From contig CAJTPK010000032.1 of NCBI GenBank assembly GCA_910578075.1, forward strand, positions 1 to 33,761: DNA of 33,761 bases. The letters are read 5' to 3'. Of this stretch, positions 23,209-32,000 are shown in pieces. The notes under the pieces were generated by a model. It was not told the DNA's origin, did not search any database, and was given only the letters and a program-made list of their open reading frames with translations. A program made the translations under genes and the position numbers. The DNA comes from an uncultured Muribaculaceae bacterium. GTDB taxonomy: Bacteria > Bacteroidota > Bacteroidia > Bacteroidales > Muribaculaceae. Within the stretch, counting starts at the first letter, position 1. Every line of letters begins with the position of its first letter.

Positions 23209-24603
23209 ATGCTGACGACCTTGCTCGTTTTATTTGTGGTTGGCTACCTCGCCATTGCCCTTGAACACCCCTTACGGGTGGACAAGACCGCTTCCGCGCT
23301 ACTGCTCGGAATGCTGATGTGGGTTATCTACGCACTCGGTGCGGAATCTGTGGTGCCGGTGGTATCGGCTGACAGTTTCAGGCATTTCCTCGACACTCAT
23401 CCTACGCTTGCCGACAAATCGCTGCATGAGCAGGCGCTCCAGTATGTCCTCAACGTCGACATCGTGGAGCACCTGGGCGACATCATGCAGACTCTCCTGT
23501 TCCTTATTGGAGCCATGACTATCGTCGAGATGGTGGATGTGCACGGTGGTTTCCGCGTAATCACCGACCATATCAACACCCGCGACAAGAAGAAACTCCT
23601 CTGGATCATCAGTTTCGTGACATTCTTCATGTCGGCGATTCTCGACAACCTCACAACCACCATTGTGATGCTGATGCTTCTGCGCAAACTCATCACCCAG
23701 AAGGAGGAACGATGGCTTTATGCCGGAATGATCATTATCGCGGCAAACAGCGGCGGCGCATGGAGCCCAATCGGCGACATCACCACTATCATGCTGTGGG
23801 TGAGCGGAAACATCACTGCTCCGGCTCTGCTTTCTTTTGTGCTTGTGCCGTCACTCGTCTCAATGGTTCTGCCGCTTATAATAGTAAGCCGCCAGTTGAA
23901 GGGCGATCTGCCCCCGAGAGACGTGGTTGTGGAGAAGAATTCTTTCATTACCGCCGGACAACGCGCCACCATGTTCTATCTTGGCGTCGGAGGTCTGATC
24001 TTTGTACCAATATTCAAGTCTATAACACACCTGCCCCCTTTCGTGGGAATGCTGTTCGTGCTGGGAGCGCTTTGGGTATTCACTGAGATTTTCTATAATT
24101 CAAAGATGCTGGAGCAGGCAAAGGAGCTGCGTCTGCCCAAGGTGATCTCTCGCGTGGATATGCCTTCGATACTTTTCTTTCTGGGAATCCTCATGGCGGT
24201 GGCTGTGCTCCAGAGCACAGGAATCCTCTCTGACATAGCAGGATGGCTCGATGAAGAGATTCATAATGTATACTGGATCGGACTCGTTTTGGGTGTTCTT
24301 TCCGCTATCGTAGACAATGTTCCCCTTGTTGCGGGCGTTATGGGTATGTATCCTGTTGCCGATCCCGCTGCAACCGGATATGCCGCAAACTTTGTGATCG
24401 ACGGTACTTTCTGGGAACTGATGTCATACTGCGCGGGCGTGGGTGGCTCAATCCTGATTATCGGTTCGGCGGCCGGTGTCATCGTTATGGGACTGGAGAA
24501 AATCAGCTTCGGATGGTATCTCAAGAAATTCTCATGGGTGGCATTGCTCGGTTATCTGGCCGGAGCGGGCGTTTACGCACTTGAAAAATTGTTATTCGCA
24601 TGA
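23209..24603 (+). CDS. nhaD: Na+/H+ antiporter NhaD
   Basis: This 464-residue inner-membrane antiporter of the ArsB/NhaD ion-transporter superfamily exports Na+ or Li+ in exchange for protons, giving salt and alkaline tolerance. About 12-13 hydrophobic segments are visible. Two conserved inverted-repeat hairpin regions stand out: FMSAILDNLTTTIVMLMLL and LSAIVDNVPLVAGVMGMYPV, both with the Asp-Asn pair typical of the family; SGGAWSPIGDITTIMLWVSG is also a family signature. Length is typical. Its stop overlaps the start of the next gene by four bases (ATGA), so translation of a glycosyltransferase is coupled to it, an unusual pairing. Confidence 0.93.
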   Translation: MLTTLLVLFVVGYLAIALEHPLRVDKTASALLLGMLMWVIYALGAESVVPVVSADSFRHFLDTHPTLADKSLHEQALQYVLNVDIVEHLGDIMQTLLFLIGAMTIVEMVDVHGGFRVITDHINTRDKKKLLWIISFVTFFMSAILDNLTTTIVMLMLLRKLITQKEERWLYAGMIIIAANSGGAWSPIGDITTIMLWVSGNITAPALLSFVLVPSLVSMVLPLIIVSRQLKGDLPPRDVVVEKNSFITAGQRATMFYLGVGGLIFVPIFKSITHLPPFVGMLFVLGALWVFTEIFYNSKMLEQAKELRLPKVISRVDMPSILFFLGILMAVAVLQSTGILSDIAGWLDEEIHNVYWIGLVLGVLSAIVDNVPLVAGVMGMYPVADPAATGYAANFVIDGTFWELMSYCAGVGGSILIIGSAAGVIVMGLEKISFGWYLKKFSWVALLGYLAGAGVYALEKLLFA

Positions 24604-25745
24604 TAATAGGATTCGACGGTAAGAGAGCCGTCTCAAACATGACAGGACTCGGGAACTATTCCCGCCTCGTCATAGAACGTCTGGCCTTGGAGAACCCAGG
24701 CGACAGATTGCTGGTGTATACCCCGGCACTGAAGTCCAACCCGAGGCTCGATCCAATAAAAGCTCTCCATAACGTCGAATTTCATCTCCCTCCGCCACAA
24801 GGTTTCAAGGGAAGCCTATGGAGAACGTTCGGCGTCACCAACAATCTGCGTGCTGACAAAGTGGATGTGTTCCACGGTCTCAGCAATGAGCTGCCGCTAA
24901 ACATACGCAAGAGCGGCGTGCCGTCCGTTGTGACGATGCATGATGTCATTTACCGCACCATGCCGGAATGCTACAAACCGATCGACCGCACTATTTATGA
25001 TTTCAAATACGGCAGGTCATGCCGCAATGCCGACAGGATCATTGCAGTCAGCGAGCGCACGAAGCAGGATGTGGTGAGATTCTACGGGATAGATCCCGAC
25101 CGCATTGACGTGATTTACCAGGGGTGTGATGAATCTTTCAAGAGAATATGGAGCAGCGAAGAGTTGTCTGCATTAAAAACTCGGCTTAATCTTCCGCACC
25201 GCTATATACTCCAGGTCGGCACAATCGAACGGCGCAAGAATCTGGAGCTGACGGTGCGTGCGCTATCTTCGCTTCCTAAAGATGTGGAGCTGGTGGTGAT
25301 CGGACGCGACCATCACGGCTACAAACCGGTTGTGGAGAAACTCGCCCGCGAACTCGGTGTGTCATCACGAATACATTATTACTCAGGTCTTGATTTCAAG
25401 GATCTTCCGGGTGTGAACCAGGCGGCGGAAGTCATCGCCTACCCTTCTCGCTACGAAGGTTTCGGCATTCCGGTGGTCGAAGGGCTGGAAAGTATGCGGC
25501 CTGTTGTCGCTGCCACAGGCTCCTGCCTTGAAGAGGCGGGAGGAAACGCATCAATATATGTAAACCCGGACTCACCTCGGGAAATGGCGCAGGCACTGAC
25601 CTCACTGCTCGACGGCACCCGCGATGTCCCGGCAATGACCGCCGCAGGGAAAGAATATGCCTCCCGTTTCGACAAACGGCGAATGGCCTCCGACATCAAA
25701 ACCACGTACGCCAAAGCAATCGACACATTCAATGCGGGGAAATAA
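24600..25745 (+). CDS. Glycosyltransferase family 4-like protein (GT-B fold)
   Basis: This 381-residue cytoplasmic glycosyltransferase probably uses a nucleotide sugar as donor. The N-terminal acceptor domain starts MIIGFDGKRAVSNMTGLGNY and includes VFHGLSNELPLNIRKSG and VVTMHDVIYRTMPECY. The C-terminal donor domain has the linker ILQVGTIERRKNLELTVRAL (about 204-223) and the GT4 E-x7-E motif in YEGFGIPVVEGLE (about 284-296). The product could be an LPS, capsule or protein glycan. It overlaps nhaD by four bases, and its TAA stop lies in the loop of the terminator hairpin that follows. No other glycan genes are adjacent. Confidence 0.9.
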   Translation: MIIGFDGKRAVSNMTGLGNYSRLVIERLALENPGDRLLVYTPALKSNPRLDPIKALHNVEFHLPPPQGFKGSLWRTFGVTNNLRADKVDVFHGLSNELPLNIRKSGVPSVVTMHDVIYRTMPECYKPIDRTIYDFKYGRSCRNADRIIAVSERTKQDVVRFYGIDPDRIDVIYQGCDESFKRIWSSEELSALKTRLNLPHRYILQVGTIERRKNLELTVRALSSLPKDVELVVIGRDHHGYKPVVEKLARELGVSSRIHYYSGLDFKDLPGVNQAAEVIAYPSRYEGFGIPVVEGLESMRPVVAATGSCLEEAGGNASIYVNPDSPREMAQALTSLLDGTRDVPAMTAAGKEYASRFDKRRMASDIKTTYAKAIDTFNAGK

Positions 25746-25757
25746 CCCCGCATTTTT
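25731..25757 (+). terminator. Intrinsic terminator overlapping the glycosyltransferase stop codon
   Basis: AATGCGGGG (25731-25739) pairs perfectly with CCCCGCATT (25746-25754), followed by T residues. The stop codon at 25743-25745 is inside the loop. The same stem sequence recurs at 27721-27744. Confidence 0.85.
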
Positions 25758-25850
25758 GCTCCTCTCATCAGCGCTAATCTGGAGGTGTTCATCATGACAA
25801 ATATTTCCCGAATCAAGTTGAAATCTATCACAATGTTTTTGATTATCAGA

Positions 25851-25882
25851 TTTGCTAATTTAAAAAACTATTACTAACTTTG
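25851..25882 (+). promoter_or_regulatory. Promoter of the higBA operon
   Basis: TTTG (25851-25854), a 20-bp spacer and TAACTTTG (25875-25882) match the Bacteroidetes consensus exactly. The start codon is 25 bp downstream. Confidence 0.85.
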
Positions 25883-25888
25883 CATTGT

Positions 25889-25902
25889 TGTTAATAATAA
25901 CA
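25889..25902 (+). promoter_or_regulatory. Possible HigA operator palindrome
   Basis: TGTTA and TAACA form an inverted repeat around ATAA, between the -7 box and the higB start, where an autorepressing antitoxin would be expected to bind. Only the sequence pattern supports this. Confidence 0.4.
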
Positions 25903-25906
25903 TTAT

Positions 25907-26224
25907 ATGATAGTTACCTACGAAGAAGAATATTTGCGTCAATTGTACGAGGATGGCAAATGCAAAGACAAAAAGCATCGCTATCAGCCGGACATCGTGC
26001 GACGTTATCAGAAAGCGATACGATTTCTGATTGCAGCTTCTTCAATAGAGTCACTTTGGCCTATCAAATCGCTAAACTATGAGGCTTTATCCGGTGATAA
26101 GGCGGGACGGTCTTCTATCCGTGTCAATGACCAATACCGTATAGAGTTCACTGTTTCGCTGTCTGAAGAGGAGCCGATATTGACTATCTGTAATGTTGTG
26201 GAATTGTCAAATCACTATAAGTAA
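25907..26224 (+). CDS. higB: HigB-type toxin (RelE superfamily mRNA interferase)
   Basis: This 105-residue protein is the toxin of a type II toxin-antitoxin pair, predicted to cleave mRNA on the ribosome unless bound by the antitoxin encoded next. The core resembles HigB/plasmid-killer proteins: YQKAIRFLIAASSIESLW, then LNYEALSGDKAGRSSIRVND and QYRIEFTVSL. The toxin-first order with an HTH antitoxin 6 bp downstream is diagnostic of HigBA. It has its own well-matched promoter. Adjacent repeat fragments suggest a region open to insertion, but no mobile element is attached. Confidence 0.88.
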   Translation: MIVTYEEEYLRQLYEDGKCKDKKHRYQPDIVRRYQKAIRFLIAASSIESLWPIKSLNYEALSGDKAGRSSIRVNDQYRIEFTVSLSEEEPILTICNVVELSNHYK

Positions 26225-26230
26225 ATAATA

Positions 26231-26578
26231 ATGGGAATAACATTGAAAGGTGTCGCCCCCGACATGATAGCAAATAATCTAAATCCAAGTCAACCTATTC
26301 ATCCCGGCGAGATGATCAAGGATGAGATTGAATATCGTGGTATTTCTCAAAAGGATCTTGCCACCGAGATCGGCATACCCGCATCAGTGTTAAATGCCGT
26401 TCTTAATGGCAAACGCGCCGTCACTACAGAATATGCTCTCCTTCTTGAGGCTGCTTTAGGTATCGAGGCTGATATATGGCTTAAGATTCAATCAGACTAT
26501 AATAAGCAGGTTGCAAGATCGAACCCTTCTTTCATGGAACGCATTAACCGCATCCGCAAAGTGGCTGCATTTATATAA
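26231..26578 (+). CDS. higA: HigA-type antitoxin (XRE-family HTH)
   Basis: This 115-residue antitoxin neutralises the HigB toxin and, as is usual for the family, should repress its own operon. The HigA signature PSQPIHPGEMIKDEIEYRG (about 19-37) is followed by the helix-turn-helix SQKDLATEIGIPASVLNAVL and by GKRAVTTEYALLLEAALGIE and ADIWLKIQSDYN, all standard. It begins 6 bp after higB, so the two are co-transcribed and probably translationally coupled. The ATG at 26231 gives an N-terminal extension of about 15 residues before the core, within the normal range. A repeat fragment begins 5 bp after the stop. Confidence 0.92.
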   Translation: MGITLKGVAPDMIANNLNPSQPIHPGEMIKDEIEYRGISQKDLATEIGIPASVLNAVLNGKRAVTTEYALLLEAALGIEADIWLKIQSDYNKQVARSNPSFMERINRIRKVAAFI

Positions 26579-26582
26579 TAAG

Positions 26583-26618
26583 TTATTGCTGTCCAGTAAA
26601 AATTTAATCACGCGGAGG
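26583..26618. repeat. Fragment of the palindromic repeat family (inverted, terminal ~36 bp)
   Basis: The stretch from TTATTGCTGTCCAGTAAAA to ACGCGGAGG matches 27399-27430 and, reverse-complemented, the right end of copies A and B (compare 6803-6838). Only the end of the unit remains, directly after higA. Confidence 0.65.
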
Positions 26619-26730
26619 ATACATAATAATTTAATAGCTTCAACTTGCAGAAAAATGGGAAACAGACTAATGCGCTGATTTACCAATATCAAGTTTATCC
26701 CTAAACCATGCTGCATAACATGTATTAAAA

Positions 26731-26762
26731 TTTGGCATTTATATTATACAAATCTATATTTG
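26731..26762 (+). promoter_or_regulatory. Promoter of the small beta-barrel gene
   Basis: TTTG (26731-26734), a 20-bp spacer and TATATTTG (26755-26762) match the consensus. The leader to the ATG at 26825 is about 55 nt. Confidence 0.85.
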
Positions 26763-26824
26763 CGAGATAAAACCCACGCCAAACAACAAAATTCAAGATA
26801 AAACAACAATAAAATCTTAAAGTT

Positions 26825-27361
26825 ATGAAACGTATTCTAATCTCATTGGCGGTGATTATGGTATCTTTTGCCGCCTCGGCACAGGTTTACATCGGTGGCG
26901 CACTCGGTTTCATGAGAAATGAAACTGACAAAACAACAAATTTCACAATCCTCCCGGAAGTGGGTTATAATTTCAATTCCAAAATCGCATTGGGTGCCTC
27001 TCTCGGTTACTTATTCAATGACGATGATGGATACAAGACAAATATGGGTGCTGTCGATCCCTATGTGAGATATACATTCTTCCGAAGCAGCAACGAAGTA
27101 GTCAGCCTTTTTCTTGACGGTACCGTCGGATTCGGATTCGGGAAAGAACAGGGAGACAGCAAAGCTACTTTCATCTGGGACATCGGTGTGAAACCGGGTA
27201 TCGCAATACACCCGTCGAAGAGATTCTCGATTGTTGCACATATCGGCTTCGCAGGATATCAGGGAGCCAATGACATTGCTGAGTATTACGGCTTTAAAGA
27301 GCAATTCGGTCTCGACTTCAGCTCTCTTAATCTCAACATCGGATTCTACTACAACTTCTAA
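26825..27361 (+). CDS. Outer-membrane beta-barrel protein (OmpA/OmpW-like barrel)
   Basis: This 178-residue protein has a signal peptide (MKRILISLAVIMVSFAASAQ, cleavage around residues 19-20). It then shows about eight alternating strands with charged loops (YIGGALGFMRNETDKTTNF, FTILPEVGYNF, IALGASLGYLFNDDDGY, VSLFLDGTVGFGFGKEQGDS), ending in the aromatic strand LNLNIGFYYNF expected of a BAM substrate. The fold is that of small porin-family barrels abundant in Bacteroidetes; no pore or ligand specificity can be read. It is monocistronic with its own good promoter. Downstream lie repeat fragments and, 360 bp away, a terminator-like hairpin. Confidence 0.85.
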   Translation: MKRILISLAVIMVSFAASAQVYIGGALGFMRNETDKTTNFTILPEVGYNFNSKIALGASLGYLFNDDDGYKTNMGAVDPYVRYTFFRSSNEVVSLFLDGTVGFGFGKEQGDSKATFIWDIGVKPGIAIHPSKRFSIVAHIGFAGYQGANDIAEYYGFKEQFGLDFSSLNLNIGFYYNF

Positions 27362-27398
27362 GCTCATAAAAATATCAAGTAAATTTCACTATAAAAAA

Positions 27399-27515
27399 TT
27401 ATTGCTGTCCGGTAAAATTTAATCACGCTGAGGCGCAGAGGTGCAAAGGTTTTATGACGCAAAATCCGGCGCTGAGGTCGTTCCCACTCCTGCGAAGGCG
27501 CAGAGTCTGACGCAC
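27399..27515. repeat. Fragment of the palindromic repeat family (inverted, ~117 bp)
   Basis: Reverse-complemented, this stretch aligns with 6721-6838 of copy A: TCTGCGCCTTCGCAGGAGTG, then ACGACCTC, ATAAAACCTTTGC, GCGTGATTAAA and TTTTACCGGACAGCAATAAT. It lies about 18 kb from copies A-C and in the opposite orientation, showing that the family is dispersed. Confidence 0.75.
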
Positions 27516-27539
27516 CTTATTCGCGTCCATGCTATTGAT

Positions 27540-27652
27540 CTCGCGTCAAGCAAAAAAGCGGAGCTTTTGAATGGTTTTAATGGTTTAAAGATTTAATTAT
27601 AAATCAATTGAATCAAAAAAAATGGTTTCCCTTGGTTATAATGGTTTGAGGA
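27540..27652. repeat. Half-copy of the large palindrome's right arm
   Basis: From CTCGCGTCAAGCAAAAAAGC through GGAGCTTTTGAATGG and the TTTTAATGGTTTAA units to GGTTATAATGGTTTGAGG, this follows the order of the right arm at 15863-16018. The left arm is absent, so no long palindrome forms here. A degenerate match to the central arm (TCTCTGTTCTGGTATCTTTG) appears slightly further on, near 27680-27700. Confidence 0.7.
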
Positions 27653-27720
27653 AAGAATGGAGAGAGGAGAGTTTTAGTGTCTCTGTTCTGGTATCTTTGG
27701 AACTGTGGTCAATAATAAAA

Positions 27721-27752
27721 AATGCGGGGAAATGACCCCGCATTTCTTTTTT
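27721..27752 (+). terminator. Intrinsic terminator before the second RND operon
   Basis: AATGCGGGG (27721-27729) pairs with CCCCGCATT (27736-27744), followed by TTCTTTTTT. The stem is identical to the terminator at 25731-25754. An A-run on its left could let it work in both directions. Confidence 0.8.
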
Positions 27753-27778
27753 AGATGCAGATTTAACAAAAATAGTTG

Positions 27779-27786
27779 TAACTTTG
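27779..27786 (+). promoter_or_regulatory. -7 box of the second RND efflux operon
   Basis: TAACTTTG fully matches TAnnTTTG, 52 bp before the ATG at 27838. The -33 position lacks a good TTTG, so activity may be weak or dependent on an activator. Confidence 0.6.
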
Positions 27787-27837
27787 TTGTTTTAACTGTA
27801 TTGCCTTAATTATTATACAAACGATAATTACCATCAT

Positions 27838-29076
27838 ATGCTTTTTAAAGAACACCTAAGCAAAGGAATAACATGGCTTAAAAAGGCTGAGAACAAGATG
27901 CCTCGAAGCAAAAAAGCCTGGCTTGCAATAGTTTTAGCCATTCTGATTGTTGCAGCCGGATTATATTTCTGGCTGAAACCTAAAAACATACCCGCCCCTC
28001 TGCCTATTGTGGAGGTTGAGACTGTCACGACCTCTGATGTAAACCTTTATGGCGAATATGTGGGGCGAATCCGCGCCCAGCAGTTTGTGGAGGTACATGC
28101 CCGCGTCGAAGGGTATCTGGAAAGGATGTGCTTCAAGGAGGGTTCATACATCAACAAGGGACAGACACTTTTCATCATAGACCCGAAACTCTATGAGGCA
28201 CATGTAAACAAGGCGCGTGCGCAGCTCAACAAGGCTGAGGCACAGGCGCGGAAAGCGAAGCATGACCTTGACCGTATAAAGCCTCTTTACGAGCAGAATG
28301 CGGCGTCACAGCTCGACCTCGATAACGCCGTGGCTGCCTATGAGAGTGCAATGGCGGAAGTGACGGTGAGCCGTGCCGACCTGACTCAGGCGGAGATAAC
28401 TTTGGGATATACACGGGTGGCTTCTCCTATCTCGGGTTACATCTCGGAGAGAGTGGCGGATATCGGAACACTTGTCGGTCCCTCCGGTGGCAAGTCTTTG
28501 CTCGCTACTGTAGTGAAAAGCGACACGGTGCGCGTGGATTTCTCCATGACTGCCCTCGACTACGTGCGCGGAAAAGACCGTAACGTGAATCTCGGAAGCG
28601 ATGACCCCTCGCGTAAGTGGGATTCATTTGTGACCATCACCCTTGCAGACGGCTCTGAATACCCGCACAAAGGAATCGTGGATTTTGCCGACCCGAAGGT
28701 AGACCCCAAAACAGGCACTTTCTCGGTGCGCGCAGAGATGCCGAACCCCGACCGCAGCCTGCTGCCGGGCGAGGTGACCAAGGTCAAGGTGCTTCTCGAT
28801 GTCAGGGAGAAAGCGGTGGAAGTTCCTACCAAGGCTCTGGTAGTGGAGAAGAACGGTGCGTATATATATGTTGTCCGCCCTGACAGTGTAGTGGAAAAGC
28901 GATTCATAGAGACCGGCCCGGAGGTAGATAACAATACCATCGTGGAGCGCGGACTTGCAAAGGGTGAGAATATTGTGGTGGAGGGATTCCATAAGCTTAA
29001 CCACGGGATGAAAGTGGCTCCGGTAAGGAAAACCGAGGATGATTCAACCGAACAGGAAACTTCTAACGGCAACTGA
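27838..29076 (+). CDS. RND efflux periplasmic adaptor (membrane fusion protein), second system
   Basis: This 412-residue adaptor links the pump and outer-membrane channel of the second efflux system. Unlike the adaptor at 1651 it has no lipobox. It is held by an uncleaved N-terminal membrane helix (AWLAIVLAILIVAAGLYFWL, residues 28-47). The usual order follows: lipoyl half (GYLERMCFKEGSYINKGQTL), a coiled-coil hairpin (about 120-185, KARAQLNKAEAQARKAKHDL), second lipoyl half (LGYTRVASPISGYISERVAD), and the beta-barrel and membrane-proximal domains. Translation could start at 27838 or, with a shorter cytoplasmic tail, at 27898 (MPRSKKAW). It ends with an acidic, Thr/Ser-rich tail and is separated from the pump by one base. 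Confidence 0.93.
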   Translation: MLFKEHLSKGITWLKKAENKMPRSKKAWLAIVLAILIVAAGLYFWLKPKNIPAPLPIVEVETVTTSDVNLYGEYVGRIRAQQFVEVHARVEGYLERMCFKEGSYINKGQTLFIIDPKLYEAHVNKARAQLNKAEAQARKAKHDLDRIKPLYEQNAASQLDLDNAVAAYESAMAEVTVSRADLTQAEITLGYTRVASPISGYISERVADIGTLVGPSGGKSLLATVVKSDTVRVDFSMTALDYVRGKDRNVNLGSDDPSRKWDSFVTITLADGSEYPHKGIVDFADPKVDPKTGTFSVRAEMPNPDRSLLPGEVTKVKVLLDVREKAVEVPTKALVVEKNGAYIYVVRPDSVVEKRFIETGPEVDNNTIVERGLAKGENIVVEGFHKLNHGMKVAPVRKTEDDSTEQETSNGN

Positions 29077-29077
29077 T

Positions 29078-32000
29078 ATGCGCAAGAATTTCTTTCTCGA
29101 ACATCCGGTATTCTCGATTGTGATCTCAATCGTGATTTTCATCATCGGTGCCATCGGACTGATGATGCTTCCGGTGGACCAGTATCCGGAGATTGTGCCT
29201 CCGGTGGTGCGTATATCGGCATCATATCCCGGTGCGGACGCCACCACGGTGACACAGGCGGTGGCGACACCAATTGAGCAGGAGCTGAACGGAACACCGG
29301 GCATGATCTACATGTCGTCGACAAGCAGCAATTCAGGTGGATTCTCTGCCCTCGTAACATTTGACATTGACACGGATCCGGAACTGGCGGCGGTCGATAT
29401 ACAGAACCGCGTGAAGAAAGCGGAGTCCCGTCTCCCGGCAGAGGTGGTGCAAAACGGCATATCGGTATCCAAGGAGACCGCGAGCCGTCTGATGACCATA
29501 ACCATCCTTTCGGATGACCCTAAGTTTGACGAGGTTTATCTCAGCAATTACACCACCCTCAATGTTATTGACCCGATCCGGCGTATCCCGGGCGTAGGAA
29601 GCGTAAGCAATGTGGGCGGACGCTATTATGCCATGCAGATATGGCTCCAGCCTGACAAACTCGCGGACATGGGGCTGACTGTAAAGGATATCCAGAACGC
29701 CTTGAAAGACCAGAACCGCGAGTCGGCGGCAGGTGCCCTCGGACAGGCTCCTGCTGAGGAGATAGATGTGACTATGCCTATCATAGCGCGGGGAAGGCTC
29801 TCTTCTGTAGAGGAGTTTGAGGATATTGTGCTCCGCGCATCTTCCAACGGTTCGATAATCCGGCTGAAGGATGTGGCGCGCATCTCGCTTGAGGCACAGA
29901 GTTATTCCACCGAGAGCGGTATAAACGGCGGAAATGCTGCCGTGATAAACATCAACATGCTCCCCGGATCGAATGCCATGGAGGTGGCCGAGGCGGTAAA
30001 AAAAGAGATGGAATCGCTTTCTGCAAATTTCCCGGCAGGTATAAGCTATAACATTCCATTCGACATGACCACCTACATAAAGGAATCGATACATCATGTG
30101 TATCAGACTTTCTTCGAGGCTTTGCTGCTCGTGATTGTGGTGGTTTTCCTCTCGCTCCAGAACTGGCGCGCCACTCTGATTCCGGTGATCGCAGTCCCCA
30201 TCTCGCTGGTGGGCACATTCGGTGTGATGCTCATGTTCGGTTTCTCGCTAAACATGCTCACCCTTTTAGGATTGATTCTCGCTATAGGTATTGTGGTGGA
30301 TGACGCCATCGTGGTTGTGGAGAATGTTGACCGGATTATGAATGCCGAGCATCTTCCTCCGAAAGAGGCGACAGCAAAGGCAATGCACAATCTGGGGAGC
30401 GCCCTGGTTGCGATGTCGCTCGTGCTGTGCGCGGTGTTCGTGCCGGTGAGTTTTCTGCCGGGCATTACCGGACAGCTTTACCGACAGTTCACTGTCACGA
30501 TCGCTGTGTCCGTGGTGATCTCTACGGTTGTGGCTCTCACTCTATCTCCCGTGATGTGTGCGAAATTGCTTAAGCCGGCTTCACATAAAAAGAAGAATAA
30601 GATTTTCAGATATATAAACCTATGGCTTGGGAAGGGAAACAGATTCTATGGCAATTCCATCAGACGGGTCCTCGTCCATCCGAGAAGAATGTATGTGACT
30701 TTCGGGCTTGCTCTCGCGTTCATATACATGATGAATGAGCTTATGCCCCGCAGCTTCATGTCGCAGGAAGACCAGGGATATTTCACCGTGGAGCTGGAGC
30801 TTCCGGAGGGAGCCTCTATAGAGCGCACCCGGGAGGTGACAGACCGTGCCATGGCCATGCTTCTGAAAGATAAGGATGTTGAATATGTTCTGAACGTAAC
30901 CGGATCCTCACCAAGAGTCGGAACTAACCAGGCTCACGCTCAGCTCACTGTAATCCTGAAGCCTTGGGACAAACGTGAGACTGAAGACATCTCAAAAGTC
31001 AGAGCTCGCATCCTCAACGAATTGCAGCAATATCCGGAAAGCAAGGCCTATATCTTCTCTCCGGCTATCATCCCAGGACTTGGCACATCGGGTGGTTTCG
31101 AGATGGTATTGGAAGCTAAGGCCGACGCCACCTACGCCGACCTTCAGAACGCAGTTGACACTCTCCGCTCTTACGCAGCACATATCCCATCGATATCAGG
31201 TCTATCCACTTCCATGCAGGCTGACATCCCGCAGCTCTATTTCGATGTTGACCGCGACCGCGCCCAAATGCTCGGAATACCAGTAAGCGACATATTCTCT
31301 ACTATGAAGGCTTTCACGGGATCGATATATGTGAACGATTTCAACATGTTCAACCGCATCTACAGGGTATACCTTCAGGCAGACGCCCCCTACCGCATGC
31401 GCCGCGAGAATATTAACCTATTCTTCGTCAAGAGCGCGGACGGCACCATGGTGCCGGTGTCGTCGCTTGGCAATTCACATTTCACCACAGGTCCCGGCAC
31501 AATAGCACGTTTCAATATGTTCAATTCAGCCACGATCTCGGGTGAGGCAGCTCACGGATACAGCACCGGTGAGGCTATGGACGCGCTGGAGAAAGTGGTC
31601 AGGGAAAAGCTTCCCTCAAACATAGGCGTGGAATGGAGCGGACTATCTTACCAGCAGAAACATGAGAGCGGCAACACCGGCTTGATTCTCGGACTGGTAT
31701 TCCTCTTCGTCTTCCTTTTCCTCGCTGCCCTTTATGAGAGCTGGAGCGTGCCTCTGGCTGTCATTCTATCGCTGCCGATTGCCGGAGTAGGGGCATATCT
31801 TGGAATCTGGCTATGCGGATTGGAAAACAACATCTATTTCCAGATCGGTCTGGTAATGCTCGTAGGTCTCGTGGCAAAGAATGCCATCCTCATAGTGGAG
31901 TTTGCCAAGGAGGAGACAGAGAAAGGCAGCGACCCGGCCAAGGCGGCGCTCACAGCGGCACGACTCCGCTTCCGCCCTATCGTGATGACCTCGCTTGCCT

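Noticed and set aside
29333..30097. 254-codon minus-strand frame antisense to the second pump
   Set aside because: It is antisense to conserved pump sequence, rich in His/Arg/Tyr, and has no domain; GC-biased codon use commonly creates such frames.
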